Under the pieces are notes generated by a model. It made no database searches and was not told the origin of the DNA. It was given only the letters and a program-made list of their open reading frames with translations. This document shows positions 25,601-37,400 of a stretch of DNA of 64,000 bases, one piece after another. The number at the start of each line of letters is the position of its first letter. Position 1 is the first letter of the stretch. Source of the DNA: Dromaius novaehollandiae (taxonomy: Eukaryota > Chordata > Aves > Casuariiformes > Dromaiidae); assembly GCF_036370855.1 (NCBI RefSeq), contig NC_088101.1:7928154-7992153 (forward strand), read 5' to 3'. The translations under genes and the position numbers were made by a program.

Positions 25601-26289
25601 TTGTCCTCAGGCTGTCAGCTTGTGTCACCTTCCTGTCAGAATGTGGTGTGCCTCGACTTCCCAAGGGCTGAAGCAAGGCTGTGTTGGTGGCAGCTGCAGG
25701 CATCAGTTCTCTGGATAAATAGCATCAAGGCAAGCTGGTTAAAGAAACCTTCTTCCCAGCAAGTGAAGAAACATGAAACACTAAGGATAAGACCACCTGC
25801 CTTGCAGTGCTATTCAAAGGAGTAGTAACTGCTAACCCAGAGGGCAGCCTTGGTTTGATAAGGGCTTGTCATGCTTGTGAAACAGTTTTGAGGCTGTGAA
25901 ATGTATACATGTTTTCTGTATCAGCATAACTTCCAACAAGCTGCAGTGGGGGGGGAGGGTGATGCCAGTTATACCAAGACAGTACATACTGGGGGAAAAA
26001 AACTGAAGGAGAGGAAAACACTGGCTGGACAGTACTTCCTGCTCTGGTAACTAGCATAGCTGTGGTCTGTGTATTATATTCAAGGCAGTTTATCACTGTG
26101 GCGGACAGATGAATGAACTTCTGCCTTAAACATTTCTTGGTGCATGGGGTGCAGGCAGGCCATAACCCTGAACAAGCCATCTGTCCCTGGCAGAAACAGG
26201 ACTGGGCTGCTGTGACCCCCTGAGATGGTCTCCCTGCAACCACCTGGGATGTGCCAAGCCTGCGCTGAGCTGGACCATGATTGGGCAGA
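22661..26289. other. Intergenic, CpG-poor, nothing recognised
   Basis: No exon-like segment with matching splice sites and no coding family was recognised on either strand. CpG is strongly depleted. Confidence 0.4.
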
Positions 26290-27265
26290 GACTTTGGGAC
26301 CTGGACTGTCTGTTTTTAGCACAACTTCTATATAAATGTGCTTGGCATGAGTGGCTAAATTTGCTGAAGCCTTAGGCTGCACTCCCTAGTTTAGTGAGAA
26401 AGGGCCCCAGAGCTGGTGCAGGTGGGAAGGATAAGGGAGTTACCAGCAATTTGCATTCCTGTGCACTGCTGGAACAGTGCTAATTGCTGGAGTTGCCACC
26501 TCTTTGTCAGGACCTTGAGAGATGATGGCGGGACCCGAGGAATGGAGACATGCCTGTTGGCAGAAAGGGCAACAGAAAAGATAAGGGAGAAAAGCAACAG
26601 CCTGCCTAGGAACAATGATGAGACCCAATAAGGAGCAGGAGACCCCAGACCCAAAAATTACTATTGGTCTGAACTACCACGTGGGGGTGGGCAACTTAAT
26701 TTGAAAAAAGCTGTAATTGCCTGGGGATCTCTTTGTTCAGGGTCCCTCTTTGGAGGCACCCAGCTCGAGCTGTAACTGTGTGTCACTCTGAGCTTTTCAG
26801 TGGGAACCTAGGGTCGCACCCTGCTCGAGTTGTAGTTACTGCACGCGCACTGCCAAAACTTACACCCAGGGTGAAGAGGACCCACCTACCACCAGATGGG
26901 AGCCCCCCACTGCTGAGACTCCCAAAGGAAGAGGACCAACAGGATGCTGCTGGATCCATGGGTGGTGATATCTTTTTCTCTCTCTTTTCCCCTTTTCCTC
27001 TCTTTTTCCTGCTCTTTTGTTGAATGTTGGTAAGATCTGTTTGAAATGTGTGGCATGGGACTTGTCTAGCTAGTTGCAGTATTTGCCATTGAATTATCTT
27101 ATTTGACCACATGCCTTATCTTTGTGTTAATAAATCTTAAAACTGGTTGGCTGGTGTTGTTTCACCTTAATTCAGTCCAAGGGCATCATGAACTTGGTCA
27201 TTGGTCCCCAGGGGAGGGAGGTTGTCCTGAAGGACTCCTTTCAGGCTGTGACAATCACCATGTGC
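26290..27265 (+). mobile_element. Third LTR relative, 5'-truncated and extended; fossil
   Basis: From TTTTTAGCACAACTTC to about 26,820 it matches the same LTR family (GCTGAAGCCTTAGGC, GAGACCCAATAAGGAGCAGG, CTGGGGATCTCTTTGTTCAGG). Beyond that it runs on with unshared sequence holding a TTAATAAATC poly(A)-type signal near 27,130. The extra 400 bp may be a longer LTR form or a separate element. Confidence 0.55.
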
Positions 27266-30200
27266 TGTCAGTGCTGGAGAAGGCATGTGAGAGGTGAATG
27301 CTCTTCCAGTGCAAATTCATTCTAGTAAATCACTTAAAATTCTGTGTCTGGTGACAAGCAGCTGGCATTGCCAGTTAATGGCTGGCTCTCCCTCCTCCTG
27401 TTTTGGTGGGGTGGCTCTCCCTCCTCCTGTTTTGTGGCAGCACCTGTGGTGTGAACAGGTCATGGCCCTGTAGAAATACAGGTGAAGTTGTGGTCTGTGT
27501 GCTAGAGAAAAGACAGGGGAGGAAACCTGCAGTAAGTGGTGACAAGACAAATAAAAGCCAAGTCTGGAAGACAGGGTATGGGCTAACAAAGCCACTAGTG
27601 TGCTTATGTCATCTTTAGCAGTGCAGAAACACTTGTCATAAAGCTGAGGGTTTTGACCATCCTTGGTCTGTACAAGCAGAGAGGCCAAGGAGAGAGTCTG
27701 CAAAGCAGGATGTTGAGTAAAGGTGATGCTGGGAATTTCAGGCGGGGCCCTGTCCCCCTCCATGCACATGCCTGCAGAGACTGGCAAGGCCAAGAGCCTG
27801 AAAATGCCTGTGGAAGGAGCAGAGCAGCCCTTCAGGTGGGGTCAGTGGCTGGGCCAAGGTCATGGAGAGCATGTGAGGAGAGGGACCTTGGAGTGTTCCA
27901 GGTGAGTCTGAGAGGGGCTATTGCAGGAGCAGGTCCAGCTTTCAAGACTGATTTTACTCATGTCAGTCTGTATGGAATCAGCTTCCCAAGTTTTGCATTT
28001 TGGAGGGCATTTTAAGAGGCAGCCCACTTGATGTCACTGGGTCCCTTGACCTGTGGTGTGGGAGAAGTAAGTACCTGTGCCAGAAACTCTTCACCAAGAT
28101 GTCTTTTTCCTTAGCAGATGTGCTGGAATTCCTTACAGCTGAGGCCATATCCTGCCCTTGGCCTGTCCTTCATATGGGGACTGCTAAGAAAAGGGCAGAG
28201 CTCTTCAGGCAAGCCCCAGAGCTGAAGAAGAAATGTTTTCCTTGGTGTGTTCCAGTCAGCCTGCGCAGCCAAGCCTTGTGCTTCTCAAGCCTGGGCATGA
28301 CTGAGGCAGCTGCTGGGACCCAAAGCTCCTGCAGCACTGCTTGGCCTGGGCATGTTCTGCCTCCTCCATGCAGCTGTGTCCACAGTGTGGTCTGAAAAGC
28401 CTGCTGTGGACAGGGATTGGGTGTCTCACACTCAGGCCCCCAAACAGCTGTGCTACCTGTTAGCTCCTGGAAATGCCAATGCAGTGCTTCTGGCATTTGG
28501 TGATGAGCATGCAAAACACACTGGGGGTTGTCCTGGAGCCTGTGGAAACAGGAAAATATCCTTTCAGGCCAGATGCATGTGTTGCTCTTTGTCTTTGTTA
28601 TGCATCAAACCAAGACTAGTGATTGAACTGGGCTTCAGCTGAGATAATCAGAGGGATGTTCTCCCAGGAAACCTTATGGCATTATCTACATCTTCCAAAG
28701 GTGGTTTGTGGAAAGGGAGCAGCATCTCTTTAGCACAGAGAGCTGCACATGGGGATTGTTTCTCCAGCCTTCAAACCATAAGTCATTCCACTTTCTGATG
28801 CAACTGGACTTCATGGAGCAGTGTTGACTGCCTTAAGGCCTAGTGATAAGGGTCCAATGGTGATGGATCATGTTTCACTGAAACCTACCAAGCATAAAAT
28901 GGACCCCCAGTGGAAAGGGTGCCTCAGCAAGTGGATGCAGGGGTGGGTTGTGCAGTGGTACAGCTGCAGGGGTTCCCTTGCTCCCTCCTTTTCTCTTCCA
29001 CCATGGATGCAGCTGTGTCCTGCTCTGGAGGCATGAGGTCTGCCAGTGTGGGAGCCCTGAGCTTCCTGAAGCCTGGACACAGTGGGGAAGCCCCCAGCTG
29101 CTGTGTTGTTGGGGGCTGAGGGGGAGGCTGCATGGGGAGCATGCTGGGTTCCCTCCTGAGGCTGGACCCCTGGGTGGGGTAGAGGGTGCAATCAAGATCT
29201 CTGCTGCCTGCAGCTGTGTCCTGACCCACTGCACAAAGCTCAAGCTGGCAGCCAAGTTCCCCCAGCTTTTGCTCTCCCTGTGTGCCCAGAGAGACCTAAA
29301 TCCGGTTGTATCCTGCACATGAGGCCCAGGAGGGATCCTCCTGTTCCCTGGAGAGCTCTGCCCTGATCGCCAGCAGTCTTCCTCCTCGCTGTTCCTCTTC
29401 TGTTGCCCACTGCCACCACGAAGCCCCATGTAAAAGACTGTGTCCCTGCTGAGCATGGGAACTGCCTGCAGCTTCCCGTGGGTGTGAGCGGGGTTTCTAG
29501 AAATGAGCCCGTGGGCCTGAGCCCTGCAGTCCTCCCATTCCCCCTCAGCTTCCAGCATGAGCATGTGGGGGGATGGGGGGGCTGGAAACATGAACCAAAA
29601 GGAAGCTAAGGTCTGCTCTGGGGTCATGGCTTTCAACAAGGCTGCAGAAAAGCCTGTGGGCCTGGGATTTTCTGTGAACTGGATGTGCCCTCTTAGTCCC
29701 TGCTGGCAGTCTAAAACTGATTCATGGCACTGGCAGTGCAAGGGATGGATGTGAGTGGGCAGGAGGCCTAGGGAGGTGAGTCCTGGTTGGGTTTCATAGT
29801 TGCACTCATCATGATGACTGGTAGGTGTAAAACCTGGGAAAAAGGCATTGTGTGCTTACTTGATTGGGGTAGGTGACACATAGGTCTTGTTTCTGTTGCT
29901 GCTGTTTCTTCATCAGTCCATAGAAGTTTATAGGAAAGAGCATTTTGGGAGCAGAAGTCCTTAGGTTCAGCAGGTGATGATGGGTTTTCTGTCTTTTCTA
30001 GGTATTAGCAGTAGGCATGTGACAGCCTATCATGAAGTGATCAGATGTACCAGGGGTTGTATTTAACGAACTTGTCCTCATTTCTTTATTTCAAGTGTAA
30101 AAGAGTTCACCCAAAAAGTTGCTGGAAATGGAAACATCTCTTTACCTGTCTCAGCGTCTAGGGCATTTATGCTCAGCATGCCACCTCTTGTCAAGCATTA

Positions 30201-33200
30201 AAATATGTAATTTTTTGGACTACCGAAGGATAAGGAGCTTTGCCTGATCCAGCTGACCGCCAAGGAGTTCACTTTGCAGTTGTGTTCTGTGCTTTATTTC
30301 CATTAAAACAACAAAGTTGTTTTTATCTAGCAGTGATAGCAGTGTTTTTTTACAGTGTAGCTCTTCTTTCTCGCAGAACCCCGGTAAGGAGGAAACGCAC
30401 CTTTCTTTGAAGAAGGATGAAGAAGGGGCTCCGTGAAGCAGAATCCAATGTTGTGCTGACAGGATGGATGGGACGGCTGCAGGGGTTTGTTGTGAAATGG
30501 GGAGTTTTCACCCCCTGCTCGTCGGCTCTGGCCCGGCCCAGCCAAGGTGTCCGCCTCGGGTCTGTGGTGCTCTCAGAAAGGTCCTGTGGTGTGTGAGAAA
30601 TGAGTTTTATGACTTTAATCCCTATTGCAAGAGGCAGGTGCCCATGTCAAAGGACTGCCAGCCTTGCTGGTTTGTTCAGTTGACGTGAAGAGTGGATTAA
30701 CCTAACGTGACAAGTCTTTGCAGAGCAAGATCAGGTATATTTGCCCAAAGCACCTCAAAGTGCTTGTCTCCAGAGCTACCAGAACTCATCTGGAGCAGCT
30801 GTTAGCACTTGTCATAAGGAAATAGATGCACACTGGAAAAGGCAGGGAGGACTGCAAACTTTCCCCCGTCCTCACAGCTGCTTATCCACCCTCTAGCCCA
30901 GCGAGGCGCCAGTCCTGACTGGTTTCCCGAGGTTCCCATGAAACAAAAGAGAAAGATTTTGGTGTTAGGCTGCAAAGCGGAGAGACTCAGACCCCCTGGC
31001 AGTGACCCTCTGCTCTGTGAAATGCTGCTGTACTGCGGAGAATGGTCAGGATCACGCAGTGCCTATTTGTATCCAAATTTCTTCATGCAAATCTGTGTTT
31101 TAGGAAAATACTCTTGAAGGAGGAGAGAGAATTAAAAGTAGTCTTTGTATTTCAAAATAATGAATGTTGAAAGTAGGAGAGATGCAACTAGTTTTTAATT
31201 GAACCACTTACTGTAAAGGTTGTCTTGCAGGGTTAGACACTTGGACTACAGAGTTGTAAAGAGCAAGCCACCCAGGCTGATGGGAAAAATTACCAGGTTT
31301 TCATTAATGGGGAAATATAGTTTAGGTTTGGACAAGTGTGTATGTATATATATATACACATATATATGGATATCAAAGAGCCACAGAAATTATTATTATA
31401 ATTAAAAATAAATTATTATCATTATTATTATAATGGGAACTTACTGTACCTAGCAAATCCTGCCTTGTTTAGCATTTTCATTAGATCAGGAGAAGTCAGA
31501 AAGTGAAGATCAGGTGGATTCATGGCTCTGTCTGTATGTTGTGCATCATTTGATGTGTCCCATGTCCTCGCGGTAAGCCTTCAGGCTTTTCCTGAGAGAC
31601 TCTGTCCTCCTCTCCGGATGCTCTGCTGAGCAGAACCAGTGCATCCCCTTCCCAGAAGTGCTCCTTTCTTGTCTCGATTGGCAACGGGTGCTGCCAGACA
31701 TAGAGAGAAATAGCTTCTTTAAAGATGTGTTACATAACAGATTTCTGAGATGACCTCTTTTTCAGACTTCATGCATTTCTCTGGGAGCTAAGCTTTTCAC
31801 CTGCTCTTTGAAAAACCAGATGCCTAAGACTTGGAAACGCTTTGGCAAACATGGAGGAACACGGCTTAAAGCTGTGCTGTAATTTGAAGGGGGAAAAAAA
31901 ATACGAGTGTTGCTCTTTATGTTGTGGCAGAGAAAGTGGAGCTGCTGAGATGATGTGAAGGGTGGTCTTCCTCTTCAGTTTTATGCTCCTGAAAGAAAAT
32001 ACAAGGTACGTTGCAAGCGCGTACTCACAGCATCCGACAAAGGCTAAAATCTTTTCCAGCAAGCAGCCCCAAATCCCGGAGACTGAGGTGAGGATGGGTG
32101 TCAGCCACGAGCCGGAGCTGCGCTCCAAAGGGAAGGGGCTGCCTTCAACAGCCAGAGGACGAAAGAAAGAAAGAGTAGTAGTGGAGCAGCTTGTCAAGGA
32201 CAGAGTCGTGGCTTTCGTTGCTTCTAGTTTTCCCACCCTGAATAACTTTTTCTCCCAACAGACTGCAGCCAAAACGAACAGAAGACACTAATCCAGGCAG
32301 TCCATGAACGATGGGTCAGATGACAAGTGGATGCCGGTTCGTCTGCTGTGGAGAGGAGCAGAAAAGAGTCCCTGCCGCAGGTACGATGGCCCTAAACTAA
32401 ACGCCCCTCCTGCCTCCCCCCCTTCCTCAGACAGCTGTTCATCTCTCTTGGTTGTGGGATTTCATAAGATCTGAGCCATGGCTACCTTCACAGAGAGCCT
32501 GTGGTTCAGTTCCCCTGGAAAGGCTGTAACTACAGCCTTTGAAATGTCACGGTAAAACACTGCAAGCATTGCAGCTAACGAAGAAGCATTGCCGCGTGAG
32601 GCAAAGCAGGGTCTGCCAGGCACCAGAGAAGGGGAGAGAATTAAACTCTTGAAACAGTCTGAGTGAACTGTGACACAAAAGGAGAGGGCTTTTCGTAAGA
32701 CGCTGGAGTACTTCATCGATAAATACAGTTTTTCTTTTTAGATAGACTAGAGGAACTCAATGCAGAATGAATGTGGTTATGCAGCCTAAGCAAACATGGG
32801 CGTACTGGGTCCTCTTGATGGTGCCATGTTGACGTATTTGTGGAAGGAAACCGATGTGTACAGTGAGAAGAGCAGATAATATGTCTAGTTAGATGAAGGA
32901 CCTAAGCAGCAGGCATGGAAATCACATCCCAGAGACATTGCAGCATTTGTCACTAGGTGCTGCTTTGCAGTGATCTTTTCTTATTGCAAAAAAACAGTCT
33001 TTTCCTTTAGGAGCTCTCACAGATCAAGGCCTCTAGGTAGCTGTGTCCTCTCCCAGTGGCAGAACACTGCTGTTCTTGCTTTTTAAATGCTCCAAGTCCT
33101 CTGGTTTGGCCTCAACCTTTTCTTCAATGAATTAACATGAGTATTACCCCCAACCCTGAACCCAGTGCAGCTTCCAAAGGAGTACTCTGAAGTCTGCATC

Positions 33201-33640
33201 TTTCTGAGCCATGAGATGTGCTCTCTTTCCCATAGGCTGTGCGGATGGAAGGAAGGTGGATTTACAGATAGGCTGAAGAAGCATCTAATTTCTGGAGGTG
33301 ATCATATGCCTGAGGTACAAGCTGTCAGAGAGAAGCTAGTCCTGACTTTGCCCTTATTTTTCAAATGGTGAAAAAGCAGATGGTGGTGGTCTGGGTGTTT
33401 TAGTGCCCTGGAAAACAGGGACTGCAGCTGCAGCCTTTGTGTAATAAAACTGGTGACTTGGAGTACAGGAACACTTAACCCTGGAGAAGGTAACAGGCAG
33501 CTGCTAATTTATCATGAATGAAAGGTCATTGTTTTACCTGAAAGGACAATGTTAGTGACTATCAGAGGACCAAATCAGGAGTGAGGCATGCTCTGTAAAC
33601 TACAACTTTTCATCAGGTGTCAGTGTTTCCCTCTGAACAG
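27266..33640. other. Intergenic or intronic, no gene recognised
   Basis: Up to about 29.3 kb the sequence is CpG-poor like the repeat block to its left. After that CpG frequency and general texture become those of ordinary AT-rich intergenic or intronic DNA. It contains simple repeats at 31,338-31,436 and no convincing coding exon. Confidence 0.4.
31338..31436. repeat. AT-rich simple repeats
   Basis: A TA/CA dinucleotide run (TATGTATATATATATACACA, about 31,340-31,370) followed by an ATT trinucleotide run (about 31,388-31,432). Confidence 0.85.
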
Positions 33641-33649
33641 CAGCTGCTG

Positions 33650-34400
33650 AGCTACACGGCCGAGCCTGGGCAAAGCATTTCTACTGCTTTCCCCGTGAGG
33701 GGAGCAGGGTTTCTGCTGTTGGGGGTCAGAGATGCTCCTTGTTCCTCCGAGGGCCTCGGTAACGCAGGGAGGGGCCGTTGGCACCGGGCGCTGCTGCAAC
33801 AGGGTGGTTGGGGAGGGGGCAGCTCTGGGCCCTGTGCAATGCGGTCGTGTGGGTTGGCTCTGCTGTGGTGGTGCTGTGTGCGGCGGTGGTGCTGTGATGG
33901 CTGTGTCTGACTGACGGGAGCCTCGTGGGGAGCGGCCGTGATCCCCAGCTGCTCCATCACAGCGAGATCCCGAGGTCCAGCCCAGCGCTGGGGCGGGAGC
34001 TGCTGCTCGGGCGAGAGCCGGGTCCTGCTCGCTGCGGCTCTGCGGCCGGTCCCTCGCGAGGGCCTTTGCCAGCGCAGGTGATGCCACGCGGGAGCGGCTG
34101 AGCGGGGAAAGCTCAGCCTGAGCCGTGGCGAGGAGCGCAGCCCGGACACGGAGCGCTGGGGGATGCCGGCGCGGGAGGGAGGCGGTGTCCGGTGAGTGCC
34201 TGTGCCCGGCTGCTGGCCAGGAAACACCCGTCCTGCCTCGTGGCTCCTGGCTGCTGTCACCTGCACGGGGCGGTCTGGGGTGTGGCGGGGGGCAGTGCGC
34301 AGGTCCCGCTGGGCTCGGTGGCACTAAATGCAGCCAGGGCACGCACCCGCCCAGGGCAGCGTCTGCCTTCAGTCCTAGGTTTGATTACATCACGGAAAGC
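33650..34400 (+). promoter_or_regulatory. CpG island over the first exon of an unidentified plus-strand gene
   Basis: GC and CpG rise sharply against both flanks, densest at 33,900-34,200. No TATA box. It ends with a good splice donor (TCCG|GTGAGT at 34,192). The only in-phase continuation I find is to the right, so the promoter probably points that way. Confidence 0.55.
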
Positions 34401-37400
34401 AGCGATCTCGGGATGCTGCGGGAGCTGAGCTCACTCACATAGTGGCAGTGAGTACGGTACCTGCTCGATCTGTGCTGTTGGAGTCCACAGCTGGTTAGAA
34501 CTGCAAATCCTTCTGTATCGTCGAGGTAATGCTGGCACAGCAATGATTTAATAGCTGCATGTGAACCAAAAGTGTATTTTCAGCAGACGAGTTTCCCTGC
34601 AGGAATGTCAGCGGTTTGCTGTGATGAGCAGCCCAGGTTGGTGGCGTTTCCTGCAGGCTTTCTCTTGGGCTTCGGTGACCAGGAAAAACCTGCCTCTGGT
34701 GGGACTGTTTCTTCCTCTGCAATTCCACCCCACGTTAAAGCACCGTCTCACAGGTAACCCCTCTGTGAACACCTTGGGTTGTCTCATTACTTCTGCAAAC
34801 TGCTTCAGTTCTTAAACTAACAGATCAGATTGCATGGCTGAAATTTCACAAATGAATTGTCTTCAATGTTAATGCACTCACCTTCTTGTCGCAGCTGAAG
34901 GCACGTACACTTAACAGGTGCAACTTTGGGTGGTGGTAAAGTTAAAAGCTGTTAATATGCAATCAGGAAATGACTACTGAAGGTTTTTCTTTGGCCTTTT
35001 TGGGATAAGGTTTGGCTTAAAAAGAAAAACAACAAAAAGCACAAGAAACCCCCCAAAATAGTAGTTTCCTAATGCGTGTGCGAAAGGGGTATTTCGTTGG
35101 CAGAAGTGCCCCAGCAGCAAAAGGGATTGCACCGTTTTTCAGAGGACCAGAGAAAGAAAGTTGGACTGGGTGGTAGTTCATGTCCTGCACATGCCAAAAA
35201 ACTTGGTGCGAGATGACCTGAGACTCTCAATTCAGCTGCCTCCATGTAAACAAAGAGCCCTCAAAATAAAGAAATCATGCGCTTTAATCTGTTTTACTGA
35301 TGCTGTTCCACAGGCGCGCATATCGCGCAGCTCATGTCCAGCCTTCTACAAAGACTGCAACTTTTAGTAGAGCAGCTGTGTTATTGCAGCTGTTGTTTTT
35401 GCAGGGGTTTCTTCTGCATTTTTTAGTGACAGAGAGGAACCGGTCTAGGATCGCTCTTCAGCCAAAAGCATGTTTAAAGAAAAAAAATCTGCCTTGTATG
35501 GTATTGCTTCTGGTCTGACAAGGTTGTCATGAAAATCAGATGATGGCTATGTAAGGAGTTGGGAAGCCTGTCTGTTTTCATCGGCTTCAAAAGGGCTTTG
35601 AGCATTCAGGTGGTATTTGAGCAGTCAAAACGGTGCTTCTTTTTTAGGGCAGAATAGATTTTCCTTACACAAAACCAGAATAGGTTTTTTGGTGCTGTTT
35701 TAGTTGCAATAGAGAGAATAGATTTTTGTAACATGACTGAAGAATCATTTAAAATGATCTAGTCCAGAGAACAGACTATAGGCTGTAGGTGTCCAGCTGA
35801 ACCTTCCTTATGCTGCCTCTGCAGCTCGTTGTGGTTTCCACCTTTTAGATTACGTTTGCTGTGACTTCGTGTTCAAGTAATTTTGCATGGAAGTTTTTGA
35901 ACAAGAGAGGAACAGGAACAGGCAGGATTTTAACTCTCTCAACTCTTTTGGAGACGGGATAGTCTGTTCTCAATTCCTTCTCTTGCACGCTTTTCAGACA
36001 TGGTGTGCAGAAAGCTGGTGGAAAAGGCACCCAAACTATTTCTACGAGGGGTTACAAAGCAGCAGCAGTTTGTTCCCGTGCTCTTGCCTTCATTAATGGC
36101 TGGTACATGTAAACAAGGATAGTAGATTGCACCGGTGGGTGGGGAGGGGATGCTGCTCAAACCAGCATCAGTGATGTTACAAAACAGTCAACAGACTGTT
36201 TGTCTCAGCCCTCTCCTTCCATCACTCCAGTTTTTTTCCCCGTCTTTTATCAAGTTTTAAATGAAACCTCCGTGGTATAGCTCGGAACATCTCGGAGGAC
36301 TTCATGTGTAGTGTTTCAGATATAAACCCGTTCAGGTCCTACCTGTTGACAGCTGTGGAGTTAAACAGGTCGGCATTCCTTGCTGAGGTAATCCTTGCTC
36401 TTTTTCTCTTTGTGGGTGATTAGGAATTGTCACTGACCAATAGCAACCTGCAGTGATAAGTTGGACCTTCTCTTTACAACAAAGAAGAGACTTAGTTTTT
36501 AACCTCAGGATAGCTGGTGTTTGTGAGTAGTCTCAGAGATCCAGTGCAGACCAGACACTTGGACTTTTACCATGAGCTTAAAAAAAATGACCTGCTGCAA
36601 GAGGGGGAGATGCCCTTGCCTGTTGCGAGAGTGCCTTTACTCGTTCTGCACTCATTAGCTGCTTGTCTTGCTCTTTACTGTAAACGGAAAGCCATCCTGA
36701 CCTTCTGCTGGCATCAATACCGTAGCTGTCCTGGAGGTGGTGGTGGGGAGGCAGGCAGGGTACTCCTTGACCCTTTCCTTTGGGCTCGGAAATGGTGAGC
36801 TCAAGATGAGGTTGGTGTTTATACAGGCTTCATTCACCTCACCACCTAAAATCTCTTCAGACTTTAAATAGACTTTAAATTTTTTCTGTGGAGGGATCTG
36901 TGCATTAAACATAACTGTGCTGGAAGTCCAAGGTATTTTAAGGCCGACTTCAGTTTTATGGAGCAAGGTTTAACTGAAGAGAAGGTTCTGAAAGCTGCTC
37001 CGTCCTCTCTCGGTTTAGGATGGTTAGCGTTTTTGGCTCGGTAGCTCGTGTCAGTCTGTGATGCCTTTGTGGCAGTGACTGACGAGTGCCTTTCAGAGAG
37101 TTCTCACGTGGTCCCTGTTTGCCTCCGAGACAGCGTGGCAGCGGTCTGAGCTATGCATCTAACCTGACTGCTGGAATCCAGGTGAGGGGATGTGCTTTTT
37201 TCATTTTCCTTTGTTTTGTGGGGTTGGTTGGTTGCTTTGCTTGGCTAGTTGGTTCTTTGCATGCACGTGTCATCGCTGTGGCAAACATCTCACTCTGGAG
37301 AGGCTTTTAAACCTTGAAGATTTCCGGAACAGAATTGTACCGGCCTTTGGAGCCACCTCGTGTCTCGCCCTTTCTGCCCGTCCTCCTCTGTTTGAGGAGG

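Noticed and set aside
31979-32005. Possible 27-nt exon (FYAPERKYK) with CAG and GTACGT borders
   Set aside because: Too short to support alone. I found no in-phase partner exon, and it lies left of the CpG island that seems to start the plus-strand gene.
32272-32380. Segment with acceptor CCCAACAG and donor CCGCAG|GTACG
   Set aside because: All three frames contain stops, so it is not an internal coding exon. It could only be non-coding.
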